Assembly: GCF_900099915.1 (NCBI RefSeq)
Contig: NZ_FNDB01000001.1
Coordinates: 124,001 to 188,000, forward strand
Direction of reading: 5' to 3'
Length of the DNA stretch: 64,000 bases
Origin: Flavobacterium omnivorum
GTDB taxonomy: Bacteria; Bacteroidota; Bacteroidia; Flavobacteriales; Flavobacteriaceae
The first letter of the stretch is position 1. Each line of letters starts with the position of its first letter. Below are positions 1 through 8,479 of the stretch, in pieces. A program made the translations under genes and the position numbers. Below the pieces are notes generated by a model. That model had not been told where the DNA came from. It did no database searches and saw nothing but the letters and a program-made list of their open reading frames with translations.

Positions 1-1
1 T

Positions 2-505
2 GATTCACCTGAGTTTGAGCAAGCAGAGAATAATGTAAAACAACAGATTGTAGCCTTGATGAATAATGGAGGTTCAAAACCAGCAGATTATTTCCATAAG
101 AAATTAGGAAAAATTATGTGGGACAAAGTTGGAATGGCACGTAATGCTGAGGGTTTAACCGAAGCACAAAACGAAATCGCAGCTATTAGAGAAGAATTTT
201 ACAAAGAAGTAAAAATTCCTGGAACAGCAGATAGTTTCAATCCAGAGTTGGCCAAAGCACTTCGTATTGCAGATTTCCTTGAATTAGGAGAGTTATTTGC
301 TAAAGACGCGTTGCATAGAAACGAATCTTGTGGAGGACATTTCCGTGAAGAGTACCAAACACCAGAAGGAGAAGCACAACGTGATGACGAAAATTTTGCC
401 TACGTTGCAGCATGGGAATACAAAGGAAATCCTAGCGATGCAGTGCTACACAAGGAGCAATTAGTGTTTGATAATGTGAAACTAGTTCAAAGAAGTTATA
501 AATAA
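2..505 (+). CDS. sdhA: Succinate dehydrogenase flavoprotein subunit, C-terminal part (partial)
   Basis: The reading frame is open from the window edge, so only the last 167 residues are present. They form the C-terminal helical and capping region of the FAD subunit of succinate dehydrogenase/fumarate reductase, including the family segment RNESCGGHFREE that follows the flavin and substrate domains. The enzyme oxidises succinate to fumarate in the TCA cycle and passes electrons to the iron-sulfur subunit. sdhB follows 88 bases downstream on the same strand, as expected for a membrane-bound sdhCAB operon. The FAD-binding region lies outside the window. The call is secure from the motif and the neighbour. 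Confidence 0.93.
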   Translation, partial: DSPEFEQAENNVKQQIVALMNNGGSKPADYFHKKLGKIMWDKVGMARNAEGLTEAQNEIAAIREEFYKEVKIPGTADSFNPELAKALRIADFLELGELFAKDALHRNESCGGHFREEYQTPEGEAQRDDENFAYVAAWEYKGNPSDAVLHKEQLVFDNVKLVQRSYK

Positions 506-549
506 TTTAGTCAAATGTCTCAGGTCTTAAAGTCAAATGGCAGCATGTC

Positions 550-582
550 ATTCGACTTTCGACTTTCGACTTTATGACTTTC
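550..582. repeat. Heptamer tandem repeat (TTCGACT)n in the sdhA-sdhB spacer
   Basis: Three perfect TTCGACT units run from 551 to 571, followed by a degenerate unit. The array ends about 15 bases before the sdhB ATG. The reverse complement of the same heptamer (AAAGTCG) occurs as four units inside leuS at 52940-52967. Confidence 0.8.
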
Positions 583-593
583 AAACTAAAAAT

Positions 594-1340
594 ATGAAAC
601 TTACATTAAAAATATGGCGTCAGAAAAATGCCGCTGCAGAAGGTAAAATCGTAGAATATCCAATTGATGGGATTGAACCAGATATGTCTTTCCTTGAAAT
701 GCTTGACATTTTAAACGATGAATTGATTGTGAAAGGCGAAGACACAGTTGCTTTTGATCATGACTGTCGTGAAGGAATTTGCGGGATGTGTTCGTTATAC
801 ATCAATGGTGAGGCACATGGACCAGATCGCTTAGTTACGACCTGTCAGTTGCACATGCGTAAATTTAAAGATGGAGATACTATCTTTATCGAACCATTTA
901 GAGCAAAAGCTTTCCCAGTAATTAAAGATTTAGTAGTAGACAGAGGTGCATTTGACAGAATCCAGCAATCTGGTGGTTTTGTATCTGTAAACACATCTGG
1001 AAACACGATCGACGCAAATACAATTCCTATTCCTAAACATGATGCAGATAGAGCTTTTGATGCTGCAACTTGTATTGGTTGTGGAGCTTGTGTGGCAAGT
1101 TGTAAAAACTCCTCGGCTATGTTATTTGTTTCTGCAAAAGTGTCTCAATTTGCTTTATTGCCACAAGGTAAAGTTGAAGCTGCTGACCGTGTAATGAATA
1201 TGGTTGCTCAAATGGATGCAGAAGGTTTTGGTAACTGTACCAATACTGGAGCATGTGAAGTAGAATGTCCAAAAGGAATTTCGCTTGAAAATATTGCCAG
1301 AATGAATAGAGAATATTTGTCTGCAAGTTTGAAAGGATAA
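594..1340 (+). CDS. sdhB: Succinate dehydrogenase / fumarate reductase iron-sulfur subunit
   Basis: This 248-residue protein relays electrons from the FAD subunit to quinone. The N-terminal plant-ferredoxin-like domain carries the 2Fe-2S cysteines C58, C63, C66 and C84. The C-terminal domain carries the 4Fe-4S and 3Fe-4S ligands in C160-x2-C163-x2-C166-x3-C170 and C215, C221, C225. The frame stays open upstream to 537, but the first 19 codons would translate the intergenic heptamer repeat. The ATG at 594, which gives [10 protein letters not shown], is therefore the sensible start. A hairpin with a T-run follows the stop, so sdhB ends the operon. Confidence 0.96.
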   Translation: MKLTLKIWRQKNAAAEGKIVEYPIDGIEPDMSFLEMLDILNDELIVKGEDTVAFDHDCREGICGMCSLYINGEAHGPDRLVTTCQLHMRKFKDGDTIFIEPFRAKAFPVIKDLVVDRGAFDRIQQSGGFVSVNTSGNTIDANTIPIPKHDADRAFDAATCIGCGACVASCKNSSAMLFVSAKVSQFALLPQGKVEAADRVMNMVAQMDAEGFGNCTNTGACEVECPKGISLENIARMNREYLSASLKG

Positions 1341-1361
1341 AACCGTAATATATAAATTTAT

Positions 1362-1398
1362 AAAACGCATTCAATTTCAAAATTAGATGCGTTTTTTT
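1362..1398 (+). terminator. Intrinsic terminator after sdhB
   Basis: AAAACGCAT (1362-1370) pairs with ATGCGTTTT (1387-1395), with a 16-base loop and a T-run. It ends the sdh operon and separates it from the convergent gene at 1429. Confidence 0.75.
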
Positions 1399-1428
1399 AT
1401 GGTTAAAAGTTAGATTTCAGAATTTAGT

Positions 1429-1992
1429 TTAGTCTTTCCATCCCCAAGGTGCTGAAGGTGTTGTTGCTGCTTTTGTCAAGTCAAATTTCACGGTAAACAA
1501 ACGGTCTGAACCGATCCGTCTTAGGTTATATGTAAAAGAAGTTTCATCTAAAGTGATCCACCAGACATTTGCGGAAGCATTTGGAATTAACTCGCAGGTT
1601 TCTTGATCTGCCGGAAAAAACTGAAGTGTTGATGAACCAGAATTTGATGTTGTTCCGCCGTATTGAGTCACTTTATCTTCAGAGCCATCTTCATGCCGGT
1701 GGTCGTGTTTCAATTGGATTCGGTCATTTTTATAGGTTAACACCCAAGTTCTCGATTTGTCATCTCCTACAAAAAACGGAATCCGAATCGTATTTTCATC
1801 ACAGTTGCGAACATGCATTACTAGTTTTTTATCTCGAAAAGTATCATTAGAAGCACCTTCTTTTACTTCACCTTCAAACGATTTACCGCACTGTATCTGT
1901 AAGTTTTCCCAAAATTGTTTCGCCCCTGACTGCTCCTGACCAAAAATAAAAATAGAGAATAACAGTGTGCTTGTAACCAGTAACTTTTTCAT
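1429..1992 (-). CDS. Secreted protein of unknown function
   Basis: This 187-residue protein begins with a typical signal peptide (MKKLLVTSTLLFSIFIFG, residues 1-18) followed by a mature region starting QEQSG. The remainder is polar and mixed, with three cysteines and several aromatic strands, and ends in a proline/tryptophan-rich tail (APWGWKD). I do not recognise a catalytic motif. It is likely periplasmic or surface-exposed. It stands alone: it converges on the sdh operon and diverges from the amidase gene at 2064, with a 71-base shared upstream region. Existence of the gene is well supported by the signal peptide and length; the function is open. Confidence 0.8.
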   Translation of the reverse strand: MKKLLVTSTLLFSIFIFGQEQSGAKQFWENLQIQCGKSFEGEVKEGASNDTFRDKKLVMHVRNCDENTIRIPFFVGDDKSRTWVLTYKNDRIQLKHDHRHEDGSEDKVTQYGGTTSNSGSSTLQFFPADQETCELIPNASANVWWITLDETSFTYNLRRIGSDRLFTVKFDLTKAATTPSAPWGWKD

Positions 1993-2063
1993 AAAAATAT
2001 TTTTTGCTAATGTAATAAACTTATGGTGTTCCTATATTTCTTATTTTTATAAAAAATAAAACA

Positions 2064-2831
2064 ATGCAAGTCAATCTGATCCAAGCTCCATTAATTTGGG
2101 AAAATCCGCAGTCAAATCGTGATTATTTCGAAGCGAAAATCAATTCAATTACTGAAAATATGGATTTAATTGTATTGCCGGAAATGTTTACAAGTGGTTT
2201 CACAATGAGCCCTGAGACTGTAGCTGAAACAATGCAAGGCGAAACAATAACTTGGCTTAAAGCGTTGGCGAAAGCCAGGAACTGTGCTTTTACGGGAAGT
2301 TTAGTTATAAAGGAAAATGGAAATTTTTACAATCGATTGGTATTTGTGTTTCCATCAGGTGAAATTCAATTTTACGATAAAAGACATTTGTTTACCTTAG
2401 CTGGGGAAGACAAAGTCTATACTAGTGGAAACCAAAAAACAGTAATTGACTACTTGGGTTGGAAAATTTGTCCGTTGATTTGTTATGATTTGCGTTTCCC
2501 CGCTTTTTCCAGAAATTCAGAGGATTATGACTTATTGATTTATGTTGCCAGTTGGCCAAAAATAAGAACAAATGCTTGGGATGCTTTATTAAAGGCCCGA
2601 GCGATTGAAAACATGAGTTATGTTATTGGGGTCAATAGAATAGGGGCTGATGGTAATGCTTACGAATACATAGGGCACTCGCAAGCATTAGACTTTCTTG
2701 GGAATTATATTTTGGAACCAGTTACATCCGAAGGTAATTTTTCGGTGCTATTAGACAAAGAAATTATGTTAGGAACTAGACACAAACTAGGGTTTCTAAA
2801 CGATAGAGATGCTTTTGAAATAAATAAATAG
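2064..2831 (+). CDS. Nitrilase-superfamily amidohydrolase (YafV / omega-amidase type)
   Basis: This 255-residue carbon-nitrogen hydrolase keeps the full catalytic triad: E40 (in LPEMFTSGF), K106 (in YDKRHLF) and C140 (in CPLICYDLRFP). Sequence context and length match the Nit2/YafV omega-amidase branch, which hydrolyses alpha-ketoglutaramate or alpha-ketosuccinamate to the keto-acid and ammonia. It is cytosolic, with no signal peptide. The gene is expressed divergently from the secreted protein at 1429 and converges on the lipoprotein gene at 2838, with only 6 bases between the stops. The exact substrate is inference from family; the fold and active site are visible. Confidence 0.88.
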   Translation: MQVNLIQAPLIWENPQSNRDYFEAKINSITENMDLIVLPEMFTSGFTMSPETVAETMQGETITWLKALAKARNCAFTGSLVIKENGNFYNRLVFVFPSGEIQFYDKRHLFTLAGEDKVYTSGNQKTVIDYLGWKICPLICYDLRFPAFSRNSEDYDLLIYVASWPKIRTNAWDALLKARAIENMSYVIGVNRIGADGNAYEYIGHSQALDFLGNYILEPVTSEGNFSVLLDKEIMLGTRHKLGFLNDRDAFEINK

Positions 2832-2837
2832 GCACTT

Positions 2838-4490
2838 CTAGTTTTTCTTTTCGGTTTTCTTTTTTGGTTCGGGAATGTAGGGAAGGCTTAAATCGAATAT
2901 CTGATTTACATCCCAATTAGCACGAACATCAATTTCTTTTGAAAAATAAAGGACCTCCTCAGCCTGTCGTTTTTCAAGGTAATTACCTGTGTCCCCTTCT
3001 TTGTTTTTATTGGTATCATAAACAATACGCAGGGTGTAAAGCGCAGGTTCAATTAAATTAAAATCTATCGTGGTTTTATTTTCTGTGTATTCCGAGTTTA
3101 GGACTTCTCCTTTGAGGCTAGTAAGTTCGATAATAAGCGGAAATTGTTTTACATTTTGTAGTGTTACGGTTAGGTTACCGTAATCGGAAGTGGTTTTGGT
3201 TGCTATTTTGTAGTTTAAGGTGTCATTAGTCTGCTCGAAAAAATCAGTTAACGCTCCGGGCAAAATTTCAAAAGTGTAATTTTCAGAAGGTTCTTTTTTA
3301 AAGTCAAAATATAATTTCTGATTGAACTCATCGTATTCTGTAGTAAATGGCACCGTAGTTTTTGAATTATTAATCAGCTTCATTTTAGAATTTTCGAAAC
3401 GAATTAAAGGCGTATTACTCTCTAAGGTAAAGCGTTCTCTAAACTTTAAAGTATTGTTTTGCAAAGCGATAATACTCAGTGTATCCTTCTTTTGGTCTTT
3501 TATTTTAAAACTGAAGTTCGCTTGGTAATTTTCTTTGGCTGCAGCCAAGGTTAGCGAATCTACTTTAATGGGTTTGTACCAGATTTGCAGGGAATCTTTT
3601 TTGGGGAATTTAGTAATGACTGTCGATAGGATTTCAGTGTTGTTTTTCAGGATTATTTTGGGTTTTGAAATACCTGAATTTATTTTGCCTTCATATCCAA
3701 GTAATAATCGGTTTCCAGAAGCTTGAATGGGTTTAAAAGTTTTAAAAGGAAGTGTTTCCTTGAATATTTCTAATTCGTACACCGTATCGTTAGGAATCGT
3801 GATGAAGTCCTTGCTAAATCCAATTTTATCTGTTTTTGGGTTGTATTTGTTGTTGCTATTGTAGTCTTTCATGGCTACAAGAAGATACTTTCCAGCTTTT
3901 AAATTCTCAAGTCGAAACGTTTTTAAGCTATCTAAGGTATTTGTTACATACCTGGGTACCTCTTTGTAAACTATAGAATCTTTAAAATTATCATTTACTT
4001 CGTATAGCATTACTGAAACAAAGGATTCTACTTCTCTATCGAAAGCGCTTTTGATGCTGCCGCCAAGGCTTAAAGAGTCGATAAATGCGCCAGTAGAAAA
4101 CACATATTTGAATTGATTGTATGGGTTTCCTTCATTATTATCTGCGATGCTTTGGCCAAAATTAAAGCTATAGGTCGTGTTGGGTTGCAGGGTGTCTTTT
4201 ATTTTTATCGAAATTGTTTTGCTTGCGGTTGTTGGAAGAATTAAGGGTTCGTTTTTCATTGGCGGTGAAATGATTAATTGCTTGCTCAGGTTTTTCAATT
4301 TAACATTTTCATCAAATATTAATTTAATTTCATTGCCTTTAAAGTTAGTGCTGAAGTTCTTTGGGAAACTCATTTTCAATACAGGAGCAATAGTATCTTT
4401 CAGCCCACCGGTTATTGAGCCTCTTTTGGCACAGCCAACAGTAATTAAAAGTAATAGAAAGAAGGTATATTTTAAATTGTTTTTCAACAT
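2838..4490 (-). CDS. Lipoprotein with N-terminal Ig-like (Big_5 type) domain
   Basis: This 550-residue protein starts with a lipoprotein signal peptide; the lipobox ends at C20 (ITVGC). Residues 30-130 (DTIAPV... with IKLIFDENV) match the bacterial Ig-like fold common in Bacteroidota surface lipoproteins (Big_5). The rest is beta-rich, with further repeat-like segments (residues 140-240 look like a prealbumin-like segment with LKAGKYLLVAMKDYNSNNKY). The C-terminus is lysine-rich (PEPKKKTEKKN). It is probably anchored in the outer membrane. The gene is monocistronic. This family is a conserved flavobacterial protein without an assigned role. Confidence 0.85.
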   Translation of the reverse strand: MLKNNLKYTFFLLLLITVGCAKRGSITGGLKDTIAPVLKMSFPKNFSTNFKGNEIKLIFDENVKLKNLSKQLIISPPMKNEPLILPTTASKTISIKIKDTLQPNTTYSFNFGQSIADNNEGNPYNQFKYVFSTGAFIDSLSLGGSIKSAFDREVESFVSVMLYEVNDNFKDSIVYKEVPRYVTNTLDSLKTFRLENLKAGKYLLVAMKDYNSNNKYNPKTDKIGFSKDFITIPNDTVYELEIFKETLPFKTFKPIQASGNRLLLGYEGKINSGISKPKIILKNNTEILSTVITKFPKKDSLQIWYKPIKVDSLTLAAAKENYQANFSFKIKDQKKDTLSIIALQNNTLKFRERFTLESNTPLIRFENSKMKLINNSKTTVPFTTEYDEFNQKLYFDFKKEPSENYTFEILPGALTDFFEQTNDTLNYKIATKTTSDYGNLTVTLQNVKQFPLIIELTSLKGEVLNSEYTENKTTIDFNLIEPALYTLRIVYDTNKNKEGDTGNYLEKRQAEEVLYFSKEIDVRANWDVNQIFDLSLPYIPEPKKKTEKKN

Positions 4491-4707
4491 ATCAAATCAT
4501 AATTAGAATCTACAAAATAACAATTATAATTAATGTGTTTGCTGTTTTTTATAAAATTATTATGAAGGATATTGTGTAACTTACTGCGCAAGCCTCTTAT
4601 TTAAATAGATAATGTTTAAATTTACAGCATTAAACATTCAGAACTATAAATTGTAGCGGTTTTGCATTTTTTAATCTTAAAGTGCCAACAAGTTCAAAAC
4701 ATAAATA

Positions 4708-5109
4708 ATGAGAAAAATAGAACACATAGGGATTGCGGTCAAGGATTTAGAAGTGTCTAATTTAGTTTTTGAAAAACTCTTTGGTGCTCCTGCATACAAG
4801 TTTGAAGCAGTTGAAAGTGAAGGAGTAACCACTTCTTTCTTTAAGAATGGGCCTAACAAAATTGAGCTTTTGGCAGCAACCACACCCGAAAGTCCTATTG
4901 CTAAGTTTTTAGAAAAAAAAGGAGAAGGGATTCATCACATCGCTTTTGATGTAGAAGATATTATTTCAGAAATTGCGCGTTTAAAAAAAGAGGGTTTTGT
5001 AGTTTTAAATGAAATTCCAAAGAAAGGTGCTGATAATAAATGGGTTGCTTTTTTACATCCCAAAAATACTAATGGAGTGCTAATTGAATTGTGTCAAGAG
5101 ATTAAATAA
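4708..5109 (+). CDS. mce: Methylmalonyl-CoA epimerase
   Basis: This 133-residue protein of the vicinal-oxygen-chelate (glyoxalase) fold interconverts (R)- and (S)-methylmalonyl-CoA, linking propionyl-CoA to succinyl-CoA. Candidate metal ligands are visible at H6 (IEHIGIAV), the HH at 76-77 (GIHHIAF) and E127 (GVLIELCQ). The length matches single-domain bacterial epimerases exactly. It lies alone between the lipoprotein gene and a tRNA, separate from any mutase gene in this window. The call rests on whole-length resemblance; other glyoxalase-fold enzymes are less likely because of the characteristic start and end motifs. Confidence 0.9.
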   Translation: MRKIEHIGIAVKDLEVSNLVFEKLFGAPAYKFEAVESEGVTTSFFKNGPNKIELLAATTPESPIAKFLEKKGEGIHHIAFDVEDIISEIARLKKEGFVVLNEIPKKGADNKWVAFLHPKNTNGVLIELCQEIK

Positions 5110-5253
5110 TTTTATTTTCCATGGGATTAGGTAGTATTCTAATAGTCAGTTGGTTTGCGATTCAGCGGTGTTAATTAGTAAATTATCCTAAAATCTAACA
5201 ACTAAATATTTGGAGCAAAGAAAAAATAGTAGTAATATTGCAAACTCAAAACC

Positions 5254-5327
5254 GGTCCTATAGCTCAGCTGGTTAGAGCACCTGACTCATAATCAGGTGG
5301 TCCCTGGTTCGAGCCCAGGTGGGACCA
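5254..5327 (+). tRNA. tRNA with CAT anticodon (probably tRNA-Ile2, possibly elongator tRNA-Met)
   Basis: The 74-base cloverleaf has a 7-bp acceptor (GGTCCTA with TGGGACC), D arm, anticodon stem CCTGA/TCAGG and T arm with GGTTCGAGCC. The anticodon CAT is at 5288-5290. CCA is not encoded. C4-G69 and C5-G68 are present, which in E. coli are determinants for TilS lysidine modification. This favours the isoleucine-AUA tRNA over elongator methionine, but the two cannot be separated with certainty here. Confidence 0.93.
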
Positions 5328-5334
5328 CAATTAT

Positions 5335-5366
5335 AAAATCTTTCAATTTTTTTGAAAGATTTTTTT
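5335..5366 (+). terminator. Terminator after the CAT-anticodon tRNA
   Basis: AAAATCTTTCAA (5335-5346) pairs perfectly with TTGAAAGATTTT (5352-5363) around a T5 loop and is followed by more T. It is placed 8 bases after the tRNA. Confidence 0.8.
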
Positions 5367-5521
5367 TGTTTATAGCAACTTTGAGTATGTTTTTTATATA
5401 AAAATGTACTTTTATCACGTGGGTTGTTGTTTTTGTTAAAACTATGTGCTTATTTTACAAGAAATTATATCTTTCTGCAAATTATACTTTAAGAATGATT
5501 TTTTTTTATTTTATTAATTTT

Positions 5522-5749
5522 ATGAAATTTTTAAAGAGCGTTTTTTTTATTTTAATGATTTTAGTGCTAGGCATTTTTAATGCGTTTGCTGGCATTGCAA
5601 ATCCACCTAGCCCTGTAGGAAGAAGAAGGCCACCTCCGCCTCCCGGATTAGCTATTGATGAGAATATTTTTATACTGGTGTTGATTGCTTTGTTTGTGGG
5701 AATTTATATCATTTACAGTTTTGAACTAAAACAAAAAACTCCAATGTAA
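5522..5749 (+). CDS. Small secreted/membrane protein with proline-rich linker
   Basis: The 75-residue frame from the ATG at 5522 begins with MKFLKSVFFILMILVLGIF, a signal-peptide-like segment ending near AFA. It continues with a short Pro/Arg stretch (PSPVGRRRPPPPPG) and a second hydrophobic segment (IFILVLIALFVGIYIIY) with a short charged tail. The frame is open from 5444, but those codons look like AT-rich leader. Small proteins of this layout are common in flavobacteria; no function is known to me. The stop codon lies in the loop of the terminator hairpin. Confidence 0.6.
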   Translation: MKFLKSVFFILMILVLGIFNAFAGIANPPSPVGRRRPPPPPGLAIDENIFILVLIALFVGIYIIYSFELKQKTPM

Positions 5750-5765
5750 AATTGGAGTTTTTTTT
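5737..5765 (+). terminator. Bidirectional terminator overlapping the stop of the small gene
   Basis: AACTCCAAT (5737-5745) pairs with ATTGGAGTT (5751-5759), followed by T8. The TAA at 5747-5749 sits in the 5-base loop. The upstream A-run would also serve the convergent riboflavin synthase gene. Confidence 0.8.
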
Positions 5766-5781
5766 GGGTAGTAGGTACTTG

Positions 5782-6369
5782 TTATTTGTTAGTGTACAAT
5801 CGGGAAACATATTTACCGATAACGTCAAATTCAAGGTTTATTTTTGTGCCTACTTCAAAGTTTTTGAAATTAGTGTGCTCGTAAGTATAGGGAATAATAG
5901 CTACGCTAAATTCATTTTTCATGGAGTTTACTACGGTTAAGCTCACCCCATTTACGGTTATTGAACCCTTTTCGATTGTTATGTTGTGCAGGTTTTCGTC
6001 GTATTCAAAGGTATAAAGCCAGCTTCCATTTGTTTCCGCTGCTGTTGTGCAAGTGCCAATTTGATCAACGTGGCCTTGAACGATATGTCCGTCAAGTCGA
6101 TCGCCTAGTTTCATGGCTCTTTCCAGATTGACTAAGTCTCCAATTTTCCAATTTATTAAGTTTGTTTTCTTTATGGTTTCATCAATTGCCGTTACAGAGT
6201 AGGAGTTGTCTGTTAGGGCGACAACCGTAAGGCACACGCCATTATGAGCGACACTTTGGTCAATTTTTAGTTCAGCGGTTATAGATGAATTAATGGTGAT
6301 GTGTAGATTGCTGTTCTCTTTTTTTATTTCTTGGATGGTTCCAAGGGTTTCTATGATTCCTGTAAACAT
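5782..6369 (-). CDS. ribE: Riboflavin synthase (alpha subunit)
   Basis: This 195-residue enzyme dismutates two molecules of 6,7-dimethyl-8-ribityllumazine to riboflavin. It has two tandem lumazine-binding barrels; the first begins with the signature MFTGIIE, and each half carries a GVCLTV/GVSLTV motif. An in-frame ATG exists at 6429, but the extra 20 residues precede the conserved MFTGIIE start, so the ATG at 6369 is chosen. The gene is divergent from pdxA, 58 bases away, and stands apart from the other rib genes. I saw no FMN-riboswitch-like structure upstream. Confidence 0.95.
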   Translation of the reverse strand: MFTGIIETLGTIQEIKKENSNLHITINSSITAELKIDQSVAHNGVCLTVVALTDNSYSVTAIDETIKKTNLINWKIGDLVNLERAMKLGDRLDGHIVQGHVDQIGTCTTAAETNGSWLYTFEYDENLHNITIEKGSITVNGVSLTVVNSMKNEFSVAIIPYTYEHTNFKNFEVGTKINLEFDVIGKYVSRLYTNK

Positions 6370-6427
6370 TTCTTGTTTTATTTTACTAAATTTGCACTTC
6401 AAAATTAGCAATAAATAACGGTATGTC

Positions 6428-7477
6428 ATGATGAAAAAAGCAGAAAATATAATCGTAGGAATTTCTATTGGAGATTTAAACGGTATTGGAAGCGAAGTTG
6501 TTTTAAAAACATTTGAGGATGCTCGTATGTTAGAGTTGTGTACGCCTGTAATTTTTGCAAACGTTAAGCTGTTGTCCTTTGTGAAAAAAAGTTTTCAATC
6601 GACTTCTTTACTGCATGGTATTGATAGATTAGATCAAATTGTTCCAGGAAAGATAAATGTTTTAAATCTGTGGAGAGAAGGATTGGATTTGAATCTTGGT
6701 AAAAGCGATCCAAAAGCAGGGGAGTATGCTATAAAATCATTTGTAGCTGCAACTAAAGCGCTTAAAGAAGGACTTGTTGATGTGTTAGTAACGGCACCCA
6801 TAAACAAATACAATATTCAATCAGACGAATTTAAGTTTCCAGGACATACAGATTATTTGGATCAAGAACTAGAAGGTAATGCTCTTATGTTGATGGTTCA
6901 GGATACGTTAAGGGTAGGATTGTTGACGGATCATATTCCTTTAAGCGAAGTGGCCTCTCATCTTACGGAGGAATTGATTAGAAAAAAGATTGAAACCATT
7001 AAACAGTCATTGATTCAGGATTTCAGTATAAACAAGCCTAAAATTGCAGTATTAGGATTAAACCCTCATTGCGGCGATGGCGGTGTTATCGGTACAGAGG
7101 ATGATTTGATACTTAAGCCTGCTTTAAAAAAAATATTTGATAAAGGAACTTTAGTTTTTGGACCTTTTGCGGCGGATGGTTTTTTTGGGAGTAACCAATA
7201 CGAAAAATACGACGCCGTGATAGCAACGTACCACGACCAAGGATTGATTCCTTTTAAGACATTGTCTTTTGGTAAAGGGGTAAACTATACTGCTGGTTTA
7301 AGCAAGGTAAGAACGTCGCCGGATCACGGTACGGCCTATGATATAGCGGGTAAGGGAATATCTGATTTTAACTCGTTTAAAGAAGCGGTATATCTAGCAA
7401 TAGATATCTATCATTCGCGAAATCAATATGCCGAAATCAGTAAAAAACCACTGAAAACAAAAGAAAAGCAGTTGTGA
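6428..7477 (+). CDS. pdxA: 4-hydroxythreonine-4-phosphate dehydrogenase
   Basis: This 349-residue PdxA oxidises 4-phosphohydroxy-L-threonine in the DXP-dependent pyridoxal phosphate pathway. The metal-binding histidines lie in FPGHTDYL and ATYHDQGLIPFK, and the substrate/NAD motifs GDLNGIGSEV and LNPHCGDGG are intact. Two consecutive ATG codons (6428 and 6431) can serve as start. It is divergent from ribE and followed after 85 bases by the DUF177-rpmF unit. Confidence 0.95.
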   Translation: MMKKAENIIVGISIGDLNGIGSEVVLKTFEDARMLELCTPVIFANVKLLSFVKKSFQSTSLLHGIDRLDQIVPGKINVLNLWREGLDLNLGKSDPKAGEYAIKSFVAATKALKEGLVDVLVTAPINKYNIQSDEFKFPGHTDYLDQELEGNALMLMVQDTLRVGLLTDHIPLSEVASHLTEELIRKKIETIKQSLIQDFSINKPKIAVLGLNPHCGDGGVIGTEDDLILKPALKKIFDKGTLVFGPFAADGFFGSNQYEKYDAVIATYHDQGLIPFKTLSFGKGVNYTAGLSKVRTSPDHGTAYDIAGKGISDFNSFKEAVYLAIDIYHSRNQYAEISKKPLKTKEKQL

Positions 7478-7520
7478 ACAAAAAAAAGTGAATAACATTA
7501 TTAGATTTGCAATAATTTTA

Positions 7521-7528
7521 TATCTTTG
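7521..7528 (+). promoter_or_regulatory. Bacteroidota -7 promoter element upstream of DUF177-rpmF
   Basis: TATCTTTG fits the TAnnTTTG consensus and lies 34 bases before the DUF177 start, leaving room for a short leader. The -33 element is not clear: TTAG at 7501-7504 is the best candidate. Confidence 0.5.
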
Positions 7529-7562
7529 CACTCCCGAAGTTTAGGGGCAAATTGTTGTTGAA

Positions 7563-8105
7563 ATGAAGAACACAAAAGAATATTTAATTCCTTTCATAGG
7601 ATTAAAGCTAGGGAAACATCATTTTGAATATCAAATCAATAATGCGTTCTTTGAAATCTTTGATTATAATGAATATCAAGATTCAAATATCAAAGTAAAT
7701 GTAGTTTTAGAGAAAAAAAGTACGCTGTTAGAATTGAGTTTTAAACATAAAGGTGTTGTAAATGTACCTTGTGATCTCACAAGCGAAGATTTTGATTTGC
7801 CAATTAAAGGTGCGATGAAGTTAATCGTTCGTTTTGGAGAAGAATTTAACAATGAAAATGAGGCTTTGTTGATTCTGCCACATGGTGAATTTGAGATGGA
7901 TGTGGCGCAATATATTTATGAAATGATTGTATTGTCAGTTCCTCTAAGACGCGTTCATCCGGGCATAAAAGACGGAAGTTTAAAAACGGAAGCCCTGACT
8001 AAGCTCAATGAGCTATTAGTAAAGGAAGAAAAAGAAGAGAATAAAGAAGAAGAAAATATAGACCCACGTTGGGACAAATTAAAGCAACTATTAACGGATA
8101 AATAA
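7563..8105 (+). CDS. DUF177 (YceD-type) protein, linked to 23S rRNA / L32
   Basis: This 180-residue protein of the YceD/DUF177 family is encoded directly upstream of rpmF, the near-universal arrangement in bacteria. The C-terminal part is strongly charged (KEEKEENKEEENIDPRWDKL), with the family PRW tail seen in Bacteroidota members. The usual cysteine pair is largely missing: only C in VPCDL is visible. In E. coli and plants the family is implicated in 23S rRNA accumulation, so a ribosome-assembly role is likely. The gap to rpmF is 9 bases, so the two are co-transcribed. Confidence 0.88.
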   Translation: MKNTKEYLIPFIGLKLGKHHFEYQINNAFFEIFDYNEYQDSNIKVNVVLEKKSTLLELSFKHKGVVNVPCDLTSEDFDLPIKGAMKLIVRFGEEFNNENEALLILPHGEFEMDVAQYIYEMIVLSVPLRRVHPGIKDGSLKTEALTKLNELLVKEEKEENKEEENIDPRWDKLKQLLTDK

Positions 8106-8114
8106 TATAGTAAA

Positions 8115-8309
8115 ATGGCGCATCCTAAGAGAAAAATCTCCAAAACAAGAAGAGATAAAAGAAGAACACATTACAAAGCAACTGTAGCACAAATCGCTAC
8201 TTGTCCTATCACTGGAGAAGCGCATTTATACCACAGAGCGTATTGGCATGAAGGTAAAATGTACTACAGAGGGCAAGTTGTTATAGATAAATCTGTAGCT
8301 GTTGCTTAA
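8115..8309 (+). CDS. rpmF: 50S ribosomal protein L32
   Basis: This 64-residue basic protein has the L32 start [18 protein letters not shown]. The zinc-type cysteine pairs of many L32 proteins are reduced to a single C in TCPITGEAH, as in the zinc-independent (C-minus) form. It is co-transcribed with DUF177 and followed by a strong terminator, so fabH probably has its own promoter. Confidence 0.96.
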   Translation: MAHPKRKISKTRRDKRRTHYKATVAQIATCPITGEAHLYHRAYWHEGKMYYRGQVVIDKSVAVA

Positions 8310-8331
8310 TACATTTTGGAAATGATATTCG

Positions 8332-8357
8332 AACTCTCACATCGTGAGAGTTTTTTT
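8332..8357 (+). terminator. Strong terminator after rpmF
   Basis: AACTCTCAC (8332-8340) pairs perfectly with GTGAGAGTT (8344-8352) around a 3-base loop and is followed by seven T. Confidence 0.85.
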
Positions 8358-8479
8358 GTTGTTTGTAATTTTCGTTAAATAAGAAGTTCCAATTCAAAGA
8401 GAGTGGAATTTTTTTTGTAATTTTCAAGTCTTTTAAAAAATTTCAAATGGCAACATTTGACTAGAAATAAATGCATACA

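Noticed and set aside
6370..6427. FMN riboswitch before ribE
   Set aside because: The leader is only 58 bases shared with pdxA and shows none of the conserved multi-helix core.
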